Positions 23,432 through 32,628 of a stretch of DNA of 64,000 nucleotides are shown piece after piece (position 1 is the first letter of the stretch; every line of letters starts with the position of its first letter). Source of the DNA: Emticicia agri. Its GTDB lineage: Bacteria; Bacteroidota; Bacteroidia; Cytophagales; Spirosomataceae. Under the pieces are notes generated by a model that saw only the letters and a list, made by a program, of their open reading frames with translations, was not told the DNA's origin and did not search any database. The translations under genes were made by a program, and so were the position numbers. The stretch is from contig NZ_SEWF01000014.1 of NCBI RefSeq assembly GCF_004168285.1, positions 1-64,000 of the forward strand, given 5' to 3'.

Positions 23432-24286
23432 TCAGGTTTTTGATACCACTGTCTGGTGTCTGGCTTTACTATAATATTTAGAGCGATAATATTCAAAAAG
23501 AATCAGGGGTAATACATAATCGCCCATACGCTCGATTGTCTCAAAAATATCTTTGCCCGTTCCTACAATCGGAAAAAGCAATTCAAATCCTAATTTATAT
23601 AAGCAAATCACTATCAATAATCCTGGAATACGTGGTTTCAATAATACCAGAAAGCCCAACACAATTTCAACTACCCCAAAAATCTGAAGATTTGTACCTG
23701 TCATGGGTAATCCGATTCCGGTCATATTTTTTATTAAAATCGGATGATTCATAAATACCGCTAATCCTCCATGCCCTGCCAACAAACTGAATAAACTCAG
23801 GCGCGACACCCACTCTATAGTATAAGCCTGTTGAAATGATACTGATGTCAGTGGTTTCAGTCTGGAGAACCATTGTGCGCCTACAGCAGGAAAACCATAA
23901 AGTAAAAAGAACAAAATCGGTACTCCGAAATTACCTGCCCGCTCAAAGAACTCAGACATACCCATACTTGCAGACGGACGCAACATGGCAGTAAAAACTG
24001 TCCAGAAAGCGGCCCATAGTAATAAGCCTCTGTTTGGATAAATAAATACAATAATGCCAATCAGCATATCCATTGCACCAATCAATGGCATAAAGCTGTA
24101 AGCCATCGACTCATTAATAAAGAACACTTTAAAAAATGGTAGCCATCCTTTTTTGGTAACTACCCCCCAGAAACCGTGTCCTACAAAACAACCCAAAACG
24201 CCAAAACGCAACCAGAAGAAAAGTTTCTCTTCAAAAGTATGTTTTGGAGAAAAAGGATTGATTAATAGTGAATTACTTGTACTCAT
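23432..24286 (-). CDS. DoxX-like integral membrane protein
   Basis: A membrane protein of about 284 residues with seven or eight predicted helices in two related halves. Each half has a glycine/histidine helix (FVGHGFWG and LLAGHGGLAVF) and a later segment like MLIGIIVFIYPNRGLL and IVLGFLVLLKPRIPGLL. This matches the DoxX/DoxD-like group of small quinone-linked or redox-associated membrane proteins, here as a tandem fusion. I start it at ATG 24286 (MSTSNSLL); 23 additional upstream codons lack membrane character. It is the first gene of the operon with the MFS and two AhpD-like genes. Confidence 0.7.
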   Translation of the reverse strand: MSTSNSLLINPFSPKHTFEEKLFFWLRFGVLGCFVGHGFWGVVTKKGWLPFFKVFFINESMAYSFMPLIGAMDMLIGIIVFIYPNRGLLLWAAFWTVFTAMLRPSASMGMSEFFERAGNFGVPILFFLLYGFPAVGAQWFSRLKPLTSVSFQQAYTIEWVSRLSLFSLLAGHGGLAVFMNHPILIKNMTGIGLPMTGTNLQIFGVVEIVLGFLVLLKPRIPGLLIVICLYKLGFELLFPIVGTGKDIFETIERMGDYVLPLILFEYYRSKYYSKARHQTVVSKT

Positions 24287-24450
24287 ATGCTGTAATGATG
24301 TAGTGTTTCTTATAAACTCTAACTCATCCTTTCTATTGCTGAGTTTCCTACACAAAAATCTGAATGTTTTTACTTTATTAAAAATTTAAAGTCCAATTAT
24401 TACTATTTCTTAATTTTATTAACTACTCACTTTCAGGCTTTTAGTAGAAT

Positions 24451-24487
24451 ACGGGCATTAATTAGTTACAGCATAATTAATGCCCGT
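24451..24487. terminator. Strong hairpin after the second TonB receptor
   Basis: A perfect 14-bp stem (24451-24464 with 24474-24487) with a 9-base loop begins 10 bases past the receptor stop. The T-run follows on the plus strand (GTTTTTATT) rather than the minus strand, so it may act as a transcript-end structure rather than a classic terminator. Confidence 0.55.
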
Positions 24488-24496
24488 TTTTATTCA

Positions 24497-27268
24497 TTAT
24501 CGCAACAATTCATCAAAGTTCAGACTCAGATAGTATAAACCACCAACAGCCGGAGAGCCATAAGCCTGTACAATGTATTGATTAGTCAGATTTGATGCAC
24601 CTAACTTAATAATAGATTTAATAGCCGGAACTTTGTAGCTCACTTGCGCATCTAATAAACTATAAGCATTGATTCTGCCCGGGAAATTAGAAGTAAATGT
24701 ACCGTACCAGTCAAAAGCACTTTGCCAGTGCCATGTTACGTTAAAGCCAAAATTATTTGCCAGTTTAGGGTTGCCAAACGATACATTGGTTTTCCATTTT
24801 GGGGTATTAAACGCAGGAATATTGCTTGGATTAGCATTTAACAGATTAAAGCTGGTCCATGTTACGTTGGTATTCAGGCGATAGCTTTTAGGCATCAAAT
24901 AAGATAAGCCTGCACTTACGCCTTGAATAGACACCTTATCAGCCGCATTAGTATATAACTGGAATGCCTGTGTTTTACCACTTAGAATATCACCTGCTGC
25001 TGCCGGATTCACTGAACCGTCTGGTAAAAGAACCGGGCTATCAGGGCGAATAACTACAGTATTGATGATAAAATCTTTATACTGGCTGTAGTAGTAGTTG
25101 ATATCAAACAATACTTTCTGGCTGAAAACGCCTTTGTAACCAATCTCAAAGCTTTGCACTTTTTCAGGTTGGATATAAGGTACATTCGATTTTACCAGTT
25201 TGTCTTTGTGATTAGCAACAACTGTCGGGAACGGAACGCCTTGTGCCAACTGCGCACCTGCAGCACCGCCAAACGCCCCTACTGAAGCCACTGTGAAAGA
25301 GTTTTCGTATGCCCCCATACCCACAGAGTTTACAGGCGCACCACCTAAAATAATAATTGGACCAACATTCAGTTTAATGTATTGGTCACCGATTACAGGG
25401 TTACGAAAACCTGTCTGGTAAGAAGCTCTGATATGATGATTATCGTTAGGAGAGAATACTGCCGAGGCTCTTGGCGTGAAACGGCCATCAAAGTTTTCGT
25501 TTTTATCATAACGACCCGACAGTGTAATTTTCAGTTTATTATTTGCCAAAGATTTTGAAGCCTGCAGAAACGCTCCGTATTCATCGTTTGTCAGATTCTT
25601 GTCCTTATCATCAAATAGTGTTCCTTGTGTATCCAGATAATATCTTCTATAGTTAGCACCAATCTGTAAATTCAATACATTATTCAGGTGTTTACTGAAA
25701 TCATACATACCTTCGATATGTTTCAAACCACAACGGCTGAAAATACCTGCCCCACTTAAGCCTTGTGTTTTAATCAATTGCTCTTTGGCGGCATCAAATG
25801 CAGCCGTACCGGGTAGTATTCTTCCCTGGTCAGCAAATGCACGGGCTGCTGTATGACTTTGTCCGGTTATGCCGTTAACAGTACCATTATATGCGGCAGT
25901 ATAACGTTGAAACCAGGTAGCATCTGCCTGACCCGGAGCAACAGTATTTCCATCTAACCCTTTTACCCACATGCGGTTAATCAACTGACCTAACGAACGG
26001 CTGTTGTAAGAGTCTTGTGAGTCTTCTTGGTTAGAGTAAGCTCTCAGATAGAAATTGTTTCCCTTTAATTCCAGACGATGTTGCATCATGTGGAAATTAT
26101 TAATCACAAATCGGCTGCTACCTGTATATTGCGCAATGCCCTCGCTATAATTAGCCTGATAGTTTGCCTCTAAATTATCAGTAATACGATAATATAACGA
26201 ACCGTTCAGTTTAAGGCTATATACGCCATATTGTGCCAGGTCTTTTTCTTCATAACCTGTTCTTGATACACGACCAATGCCTGCAATGGTTTGTGCTACC
26301 TCATCACCATAGATATTCAAGGCATTCTTACCCGGGTTGTTCGGGCCACGATTGGCCACTGCAGTATTAGGGTCTATGTCGGTATAGTCATTGGCATACC
26401 AGTCTGTTCCCTTCAGGTAAGACACATTTGCTTTGAAAGCAAAACGGTTATTAAATGCTTTGGCGTAACGTAGACCTAAATCATATACAGGCTTTGCACC
26501 AAGACCAGTCCCATCGTTCAGGTGATTTAAACCAAATTTAGCCTGCGCACTTAAACCCTGATAATCGAATGGATTTTTGCTACGAATCTGTAACAGACCG
26601 TTGAAAGCAATAGGGCCATATAGCGCAGATGCCGCTCCCGGAATTAATTCTACGCTTTCTACATCAATATCATGCGGGCCAAAAAGGTTACCCATTGTAA
26701 AACCTAAACCTGCCGATTGGTTATCAACACCATCAACCAATTGTAAAAAACGGCTATTCCCGGTTGTATTAAACCCACGGGTATTAATCTGTTTGTAGGT
26801 AAGACTACTGGTTACCATGTCTAACCCTTTCATATTTACCAAAGCATCGTAGAAATTAGCAGAACCACTTTGTTGGATAGTTTTTGCATCCATTTTCTCA
26901 ATACTTACCGGAGAACGGAGAATACTTTCTTCAATTCTTGAAGCAGAAACTACCACCTGGTTCAGGTCTTCTGTTCCTGCTTTCAAAGACACATTTAATA
27001 ATGAGGTCTCATTATTGACAACTACTTCCTGGCGTTCGTAACCCACCATAGATACGATTAAGGTAGACGGAAGTGTAGTGCTTAATTCAAAGTTACCCTC
27101 CCCATTGGTAACAGTACCTGCTACTTTTCCTTTAATTGCAACAGAAACACCTATTAATGGTTTTTGTGTTTCAGTATCGGAGACTTTGCCCTTAATTGTA
27201 ATTTTTTGGGCAAAAGCACCTGCTGAAATGAATAATAATAAGATTATATAAGTAGAAATATTTTTCAT
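24497..27268 (-). CDS. TonB-dependent receptor with N-terminal carboxypeptidase-regulatory-like domain
   Basis: A 923-residue outer-membrane receptor. The signal peptide is about 20 residues (ending GAFAQ). Residues 22-105 form the CarboxypepD_reg-like domain (ITIKGKVSDTETQKPLIGVSV), followed by the plug (VVVSASRIEESILRSPVSIEKM, GLDMVTSS, NTRGFNTTGNSRF, LIPGAASALYGP) and a large barrel ending in YYLSLNFDELLR. This layout is typical of Bacteroidetes receptors. No SusD partner follows, so it is not a SusCD pair. The AhpD-like gene 49 bases upstream is probably in the same transcript. Confidence 0.9.
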   Translation of the reverse strand: MKNISTYIILLLFISAGAFAQKITIKGKVSDTETQKPLIGVSVAIKGKVAGTVTNGEGNFELSTTLPSTLIVSMVGYERQEVVVNNETSLLNVSLKAGTEDLNQVVVSASRIEESILRSPVSIEKMDAKTIQQSGSANFYDALVNMKGLDMVTSSLTYKQINTRGFNTTGNSRFLQLVDGVDNQSAGLGFTMGNLFGPHDIDVESVELIPGAASALYGPIAFNGLLQIRSKNPFDYQGLSAQAKFGLNHLNDGTGLGAKPVYDLGLRYAKAFNNRFAFKANVSYLKGTDWYANDYTDIDPNTAVANRGPNNPGKNALNIYGDEVAQTIAGIGRVSRTGYEEKDLAQYGVYSLKLNGSLYYRITDNLEANYQANYSEGIAQYTGSSRFVINNFHMMQHRLELKGNNFYLRAYSNQEDSQDSYNSRSLGQLINRMWVKGLDGNTVAPGQADATWFQRYTAAYNGTVNGITGQSHTAARAFADQGRILPGTAAFDAAKEQLIKTQGLSGAGIFSRCGLKHIEGMYDFSKHLNNVLNLQIGANYRRYYLDTQGTLFDDKDKNLTNDEYGAFLQASKSLANNKLKITLSGRYDKNENFDGRFTPRASAVFSPNDNHHIRASYQTGFRNPVIGDQYIKLNVGPIIILGGAPVNSVGMGAYENSFTVASVGAFGGAAGAQLAQGVPFPTVVANHKDKLVKSNVPYIQPEKVQSFEIGYKGVFSQKVLFDINYYYSQYKDFIINTVVIRPDSPVLLPDGSVNPAAAGDILSGKTQAFQLYTNAADKVSIQGVSAGLSYLMPKSYRLNTNVTWTSFNLLNANPSNIPAFNTPKWKTNVSFGNPKLANNFGFNVTWHWQSAFDWYGTFTSNFPGRINAYSLLDAQVSYKVPAIKSIIKLGASNLTNQYIVQAYGSPAVGGLYYLSLNFDELLR

Positions 27269-27274
27269 GCAAAC

Positions 27275-27285
27275 TATTCAGGTTA
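27275..27285 (-). promoter_or_regulatory. TAACCTGAATA element before the second TonB receptor start
   Basis: Minus-strand TAACCTGAATA lies 6 bases before the ATG, the third copy of this element in the region. Confidence 0.3.
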
Positions 27286-27317
27286 AAAATAGGATTAGAT
27301 TAGTTTTAATCCCCATC

Positions 27318-27881
27318 TTAACTTTTCTTCAGGTGGTCGTAGCCTTGTGGTAAACGGGTGTATCCATGATTGACTATTCTTTCACCTAAATACTGATAAA
27401 ATGAGGGGTCGGCCGGCGTAACACTTGCCAGACCATCAACATAGCGGTTGTATAAACAGAAAAGGGCTGCAATCAACACAGTATCATGAATCTCCATATC
27501 GGTTGCACCTTGTGCTTTGGCGTTGGCTATCGCTTCAGGCGTAACACTTTTCCCGCTTTTTTGTACCATTTTAGCAATTGTCAGTAAAGTTTTCATCTTC
27601 TCACTCACAGGTGCATTGTCTAAATCATGCTTTACCATTTCGCAGGTTTCTGTTTCTCCTAATAATAAGTCAGCAGCAGCTGTGTGGGCAGAAGTGCAGA
27701 ATATGCACTCATTGTTGTGTGATACGATGGTGGCTATCAACTCTCTTTCACCTTGTGTCAAAGAGCTTTCACCTCTCAGCAAAATTTGTGTTAGGTCTCG
27801 GATAGGCGTTGCTGTGTCCTGACTAAACTCTAATAGACCCGTAATACCGGGTAAATGGTCAGGAAGTGATATATGAGGCAT
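27318..27881 (-). CDS. AhpD-like carboxymuconolactone decarboxylase family protein (copy 3)
   Basis: A 187-residue paralog of the neighbouring AhpD-like proteins. The redox motif is C59-x2-C62-x3-H66 in NECIFCTSAHT. The tail IHDTVLIAALFCLYNRYVDGLASV is conserved, and this copy has a slightly longer C terminus. It lies directly upstream of the TonB receptor at 24497-27268 and probably shares its transcript, linking a CxxC protein with a receptor. Confidence 0.88.
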   Translation of the reverse strand: MPHISLPDHLPGITGLLEFSQDTATPIRDLTQILLRGESSLTQGERELIATIVSHNNECIFCTSAHTAAADLLLGETETCEMVKHDLDNAPVSEKMKTLLTIAKMVQKSGKSVTPEAIANAKAQGATDMEIHDTVLIAALFCLYNRYVDGLASVTPADPSFYQYLGERIVNHGYTRLPQGYDHLKKS

Positions 27882-28193
27882 AATTTTTAGACAATAGGAA
27901 TCCTGTATCGGCTATTTTCAGCCAATGCAGTGATAATGAAAATAAAAACCAGGGAAAAGCTAACAGATGTAATCTGTGATCTTAGCGAACAAGTATATTA
28001 AGTTTTGATTTTAACCAAAAAACCGCAAAATTTTAAATGTAAAATGTAAAAGTTAAGATTAAAAATTGAAACGATTTGCCACTGCGATGTTATCGCTACG
28101 GCGCACCGTTTGGCAAAAAACCACTTTTACATTTTTCAGTTTTTCTGTTTTACATTTTTCGGTTCACTTTTTTGAGAACTTAACGCCTTAATC
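27882..28193. other. 312-base intergenic region with a nested palindrome
   Basis: No gene is seen. A small palindrome ACAGAT-GTA-ATCTGT lies at 27963-27977. From 28041 to 28135 is a nested structure: 13-bp perfect arms AAAATGTAAAAGT / ACTTTTACATTTT (28041-28053 with 28123-28135), inside them TTTGCCA / TGGCAAA (28075-28081 with 28111-28117), and at the centre GCGAT-GTT-ATCGC. It may end the upstream operon transcript or be a mobile repeat. The promoter of the AhpD copy 3 operon should lie at the left. Confidence 0.55.
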
Positions 28194-28736
28194 TCAGCGA
28201 GGGCGGTTATAACCTAAAAAGGCCATTTTCTCACCCATTTCACGATAAGCCTCGTTTTCTTTCGGAGCCCACGTGCCTAAGCCATCGACATAGCGATTAA
28301 ACATACAGAATGCTGCTGCAATCAATACCGTATCATGAATTTCTTCATCGGTAGCACCTTCGTTACGGGTTGCCTCCACATCAGTCGCTAATACATATTT
28401 ACCGCCTTTTTGTACTTTGGCGGCTATGTTTAGCAAGGCTCTTAGCTTAGGTGAAATGCCTGTCTGAGCAAAATTCTGTTTGATATCATCTATTATTGAT
28501 AAATCGCAAGCTAAATGTGCCGCTGCCGCTGCTCCATGAGAAGTATGGCAGAAATGGCAATCATTCAGGTGCGAAACATAAGAAGCAATCAATTCCCGCT
28601 CGCCACTTGTCAGCGTAGATGAGCCACGCAACAAGGTTTCGGCTAAATTCAGTAACGGTGCGGCTGTACGGGGATTATTGGTGAGTAGCCCCGAGATACC
28701 CGGCAGCTCCTCATTCAACAATTTGATATACGCCAT
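28194..28736 (-). CDS. AhpD-like carboxymuconolactone decarboxylase family protein (copy 4)
   Basis: A 180-residue paralog with C60-x2-C63-x3-H67 in NDCHFCHTSHG; the residue before the second cysteine is Phe as in copies 1 and 3. The tail IHDTVLIAAAFCMFNRYVDGLGTWAP is nearly the same as in copy 1. It starts 2 bases after the stop of the outer-membrane barrel gene, so it closes the operon containing the intact haloperoxidase-like lipoprotein. Confidence 0.88.
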   Translation of the reverse strand: MAYIKLLNEELPGISGLLTNNPRTAAPLLNLAETLLRGSSTLTSGERELIASYVSHLNDCHFCHTSHGAAAAAHLACDLSIIDDIKQNFAQTGISPKLRALLNIAAKVQKGGKYVLATDVEATRNEGATDEEIHDTVLIAAAFCMFNRYVDGLGTWAPKENEAYREMGEKMAFLGYNRPR

Positions 28737-28738
28737 AA

Positions 28739-29809
28739 TCAGAAACGGAACGCATACGTTGCTGTAATCAGATAATCAGCAAACGCGGCGTCGCCATGTT
28801 TCTTGCCTGCTGGGTCTTGCATATCACTCCACGATTTTATACGGTTACGAACCACAGCATAAGGCACAGCAAACGTAAATGAGTGATGGTGAGTATTCAG
28901 AATCAAACTTGGCTCCACTGAAACAATATAACCCGGACGGCGACTACCCTCACTATTACCTATTCTGTCAATAGCAGGTAAGCCTTCTACTCTACCACCT
29001 AATGCAAATGAAATTCCGCTTTTTGGGGCAATCAGGTAGCTAAAGCCCGCACGCCCTGCAAACTGGTCGGGTACCGAAAAATTGGTGGCAGGATTAACCG
29101 TTTTGGGACTGAACATATAAAACCCATTGTAATACACAGAAGCATTTTTGAATAAGGTCTGGTATCCTTGTAATTCAATGCTATATCCCCAACCACTATC
29201 ACCCAATTGCATAGATTGGTCAAGGGCTTTGCGTTGAATATATTCAACTTTGTTTTTGTCTAATTTATGGAAATTTCCTTGCACGTTAGCATCACCTGTC
29301 GGAGCTTTGATACCTACACCTATAGCTATATTTCCTTTCAGATGGGTAGCAGGGTTTAATAACCAGTAAGTAGTTGACAAACGCATATCACCCACCCCTT
29401 TTGAATAGGTAAAGAAACGTTTTTGTTCAGGATTTGCTTCGATTGAATTTCCATAATGCTCATATAAAGAAGAGCGGGCATTATCAATAAACGGGATATT
29501 CAAAGCAAAACTTAATCGTGGATTTACTGCATAGCTTAATCCAAAGTCGAAAGCATGTGAGGTATTGATTACCTGTGTATTGTTTTCGATACGTTCTTTT
29601 TGCTCTTCTGTTCCTACAAAATGGCGGAATGAATATAAATAGCGGTAAGAGGCTGTAAACTGAAACTGACCGCCTTTCATCATTGAAGTTGTACTGTTGG
29701 GGTTACCAGTCGCTGAAGCCATGTGGCGAACAGCAATACACCCCTGAGAATATACGTTCAGAGAACCCAATAGCATAGCTACTGAGAAAAAATATATTAT
29801 TTTTTTCAT
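28739..29809 (-). CDS. Outer-membrane beta-barrel protein (phenol-degradation MetA-like transporter family)
   Basis: A 356-residue secreted protein with a signal peptide (about 1-21, ending VYSQG) and alternating hydrophobic strands to the C-terminal Phe (YLITATYAFRF), as expected for an outer-membrane barrel. Segments such as DFGLSYAVNPRLSFALNIPF, GVGDMRLSTTYWLL and GIGVGIKAPTGDANV resemble the meta-pathway phenol degradation (MetA_deg) porin-like family. The solute is unknown. It lies between the haloperoxidase-like lipoprotein and AhpD copy 4 in one operon. Confidence 0.78.
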   Translation of the reverse strand: MKKIIYFFSVAMLLGSLNVYSQGCIAVRHMASATGNPNSTTSMMKGGQFQFTASYRYLYSFRHFVGTEEQKERIENNTQVINTSHAFDFGLSYAVNPRLSFALNIPFIDNARSSLYEHYGNSIEANPEQKRFFTYSKGVGDMRLSTTYWLLNPATHLKGNIAIGVGIKAPTGDANVQGNFHKLDKNKVEYIQRKALDQSMQLGDSGWGYSIELQGYQTLFKNASVYYNGFYMFSPKTVNPATNFSVPDQFAGRAGFSYLIAPKSGISFALGGRVEGLPAIDRIGNSEGSRRPGYIVSVEPSLILNTHHHSFTFAVPYAVVRNRIKSWSDMQDPAGKKHGDAAFADYLITATYAFRF

Positions 29810-29853
29810 TGAAATACGTTTGAAAGAAATTGTAAATAAGAATTAAATCAGGT

Positions 29854-31392
29854 CTACAGACCTGAGCCATCTGCTTTGCCACGGGCAACGGCATATTGAC
29901 CTATTTTTTTGCCGTGATCTAAGCCAACCTGACAATCAAAACGAAAATGGATTAATCCATACACTCTTGAATTAGATGCTTCCAGAGCCATAGCAGTCAG
30001 TTTTTCAGCTTCACCCGGGAAAATAGAACCCAATACATGGGCAGCCGCTCCTGAGAAAGTCGAATGTCCTGAAGTATAAGACTGGAAATTAGGCAAACCT
30101 ACTGAGGTCTTCAGACCAAACTGCTGCGGACGAGGATAATAATAGTAGTTTTTAACATCCCAACAGGCAATGGCGGCATCCATTTCTGCGGTACCAAGTA
30201 GTGCCAAAGTACGTGCTGTGGCTAATTCGCTGAATTTATTCTGGAAACACAAATTCGCTGCTGCTCTGTGCCAGTGTCCGGGAGGAGTATAACTTCCTGC
30301 GCCGTCAGACCAATAATTGGCAATACGGGCTTGTTCACGTGTCTGGCTTTTATCTATCTTTTTCAATTCATCAAGTGCCTTGTTAAACTCATCACTATCC
30401 AATGCCGGAGGTGGACCTGGGCGCATAGCAATCATGGCAGTTTTGTCAAAATTCCAGGTTTGTACTGTTCCGTAATTTGGCAACATGGGCGGACGAGCCG
30501 GAAGTTCCTGGCTCAACCACTCTGATTTCAGCCCCATTGCTTTTGCATTAGCAATGGCTGCTGCATTCACAGTCTGATTATTAGCCGCACCCATACCATC
30601 AGTTCTTGCTCTGCCCATTACTTTGGCCGCAACTGCTTTTCCTAAAGCATCACCTGCCGAAATATCAGAATCTACATTCATACCACCCCAGATACGTGCA
30701 TTTTTTGCTTCTGCTAATTTAGCATCTAATAAAGGCACTTCACCCGGAAACATAGCTACCAAGATGGTATAAGAAGCAGCCGCTACAACGGCATCTTCAG
30801 ATGGATAAGAAGGCAAATCAGAAACAGGTAATAGCGCAGAAACTGACGCATCATTTTTAGCCGGAGCCTTGCGGTTATATTTATATTTATAATTCCAGGC
30901 AGCTACTAAGGCATCATATTGTGCTACGCTCAGGTAGGCCAAGGCACGAGATACATACGGCGGATTGGCAAATGGAAACTTAGGGTCGGCCAGAGGTTTC
31001 GTGGCATCAGGTACCGGATATTTGCCTTCTGCATTTGAAGCAGGGGGAATATTGTAACGTGCAGACAACTCACGGGCGATTTCGTTCCAGCGATAGACTG
31101 CTCCGGCTCCCCAGTAAGTAACTGCTTTTTTGTTCTCCGGTGTAATGGTTGAAATAGTAGTTTTTAGTTTCGCTATCTCTGCCTGATACTCTGCTGAACC
31201 TGCTGCTTTTGGCTCTGCCACAGGAATTTCGTCTGAATTAGCCAAAATATATGTTTTCCAGGTTCCCCCCTTTTCATCTAATCTGGTTGGAATATAAGCC
31301 TCTCTTAATGGCTCTTCTAATTCCTTGTTACAAGATGAAACAAAAACACTGAATGCAATAAGAATAATAAATGATAAAAATATTTTTTTCAT
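29854..31392 (-). CDS. Vanadium-dependent haloperoxidase-like (PAP2 superfamily) lipoprotein, intact active site
   Basis: A 512-residue lipoprotein (lipobox VSSC near residue 21) of the vanadium haloperoxidase/PAP2 family. All residues that bind vanadate or phosphate are visible: K414 and R421 in KNYYYYPRP, S441-G442-H443 in YTSGHSTFSG, R476 and the catalytic H482 in SRVYGLIHFRFD. It should oxidise halides or other substrates with peroxide, or act as a phosphatase; sequence alone cannot decide. Exposure on the periplasmic side is expected. It is co-directional with two outer-membrane barrels and AhpD copy 4 in a four-gene operon (32386 to 28194). Confidence 0.85.
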   Translation of the reverse strand: MKKIFLSFIILIAFSVFVSSCNKELEEPLREAYIPTRLDEKGGTWKTYILANSDEIPVAEPKAAGSAEYQAEIAKLKTTISTITPENKKAVTYWGAGAVYRWNEIARELSARYNIPPASNAEGKYPVPDATKPLADPKFPFANPPYVSRALAYLSVAQYDALVAAWNYKYKYNRKAPAKNDASVSALLPVSDLPSYPSEDAVVAAASYTILVAMFPGEVPLLDAKLAEAKNARIWGGMNVDSDISAGDALGKAVAAKVMGRARTDGMGAANNQTVNAAAIANAKAMGLKSEWLSQELPARPPMLPNYGTVQTWNFDKTAMIAMRPGPPPALDSDEFNKALDELKKIDKSQTREQARIANYWSDGAGSYTPPGHWHRAAANLCFQNKFSELATARTLALLGTAEMDAAIACWDVKNYYYYPRPQQFGLKTSVGLPNFQSYTSGHSTFSGAAAHVLGSIFPGEAEKLTAMALEASNSRVYGLIHFRFDCQVGLDHGKKIGQYAVARGKADGSGL

Positions 31393-31465
31393 ATTACGGC
31401 CCCTTGTTCGGGTAAACTGAACTGCCGGGGAAGCATATTTTCTGTGATTAATCTTTTCTACAATT

Positions 31466-32386
31466 TTATTGTTTGGCAGTTTCTGCCGACTTTGTCTTAA
31501 AGTTTATCTGGTATAAGAAACCTGCCGATAAAGTAGTTGCCTGCCCCATATTCTCGCCATCGATTACTCTTCTGGCCATTATGGTAAAGCCAATGTTTTT
31601 AGGCTGGTATTTGCCATAAAAACCTACTCCCGTAGATTTCATATTATTTGTTGGGAAAGGCATGTCATTCCGACGAATATAATCACCACCAACACAGGTA
31701 TTTTTATCAATGAAAAGCTCTGCCTGGATACCTTTTTTATAATAACCTGCACGTGCAGCCACATCAGTTGCATTGGGTATTCTTACTTCATTGGTATTAT
31801 AAACACGGTCATCGGCCTGATAAGCGTCTCTGTCAACTTTTATATTGCTACGGAAGAAGTAACTTCCATGAGCAGTGATATAAAAGCCTGAGTTATGTCT
31901 GTAATGCGCTATTAAACGAGTAGTTAATGTTTTAGACCCGATTCCGATTGACATCGGTAAAAAGTCTTTCACATAATTAGTCAAAGGTACTGACCCTCCC
32001 AATACGCCGTGAAGTGATAATCCACTTTCGGTTTGCACCATGTTGTATTTTACAAATACTGATAGATCCTGAATTCCTTTTTGGCTCATCAGGTTTCCGG
32101 CGCTTGTTTTAGTCCATACATAAGGTACTCCGGCAAGAAGGTTCAATTTTTTGGTAATTCCATAGGCAATCATGGGCATTACACTCTGGGTGGTATGGGT
32201 ACCAATATTGAAATTCTCTCGTTTCAGGTTATTTTCCCAATATTCCTTCCACTGGCTATTCGAATAAGTTGCTGCTATACAAAGAGAATTTTTGTTCATA
32301 TAGATAGCATCATGAGGCATTTGGGCATTCGCATGAAGACACACACCGCCTACCAACACAAGTATTAACTTGTAGAGTAATTTCAT
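31466..32386 (-). CDS. Outer-membrane beta-barrel protein, unknown solute
   Basis: A 306-residue protein with a signal peptide (about 1-21, ending ANAQ) and amphipathic strands throughout (ITKKLNLLAGVPYVW, GLSLHGVLGGSVPL, GFYITAHGSYFF, NIGFTIMARRV). The pattern is that of an outer-membrane barrel, but the last strand (LSAGFLYQINF) is followed by a short polar tail. I cannot assign a family. It is the first gene of the haloperoxidase-like operon. Confidence 0.7.
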   Translation of the reverse strand: MKLLYKLILVLVGGVCLHANAQMPHDAIYMNKNSLCIAATYSNSQWKEYWENNLKRENFNIGTHTTQSVMPMIAYGITKKLNLLAGVPYVWTKTSAGNLMSQKGIQDLSVFVKYNMVQTESGLSLHGVLGGSVPLTNYVKDFLPMSIGIGSKTLTTRLIAHYRHNSGFYITAHGSYFFRSNIKVDRDAYQADDRVYNTNEVRIPNATDVAARAGYYKKGIQAELFIDKNTCVGGDYIRRNDMPFPTNNMKSTGVGFYGKYQPKNIGFTIMARRVIDGENMGQATTLSAGFLYQINFKTKSAETAKQ

Positions 32387-32628
32387 TTTAAAAATAGAGA
32401 GTTATTGGTTAAAAACAGTCTTGTTAAACAGGACAATCACATGATTTCAAAACAGACATAGCAATAAACAGACTTAAAGCTATCTATTCATAAATGCTAT
32501 GCGTATGGTTTGAAACCAGATACGGTTTTCCAAAAGAGTGTTGATTTTAGTGCGTAAATTCTTATCATCGACGACAAAGTGCATACCTTGCCCATCTATG
32601 ACAAAAATTGTAGAAAAGAAAATCTGTT

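Noticed and set aside
24497-27268. SusC-type receptor of a SusCD pair
   Set aside because: No SusD-like lipoprotein gene follows or precedes it; neighbours are AhpD-like and DoxX-like genes.
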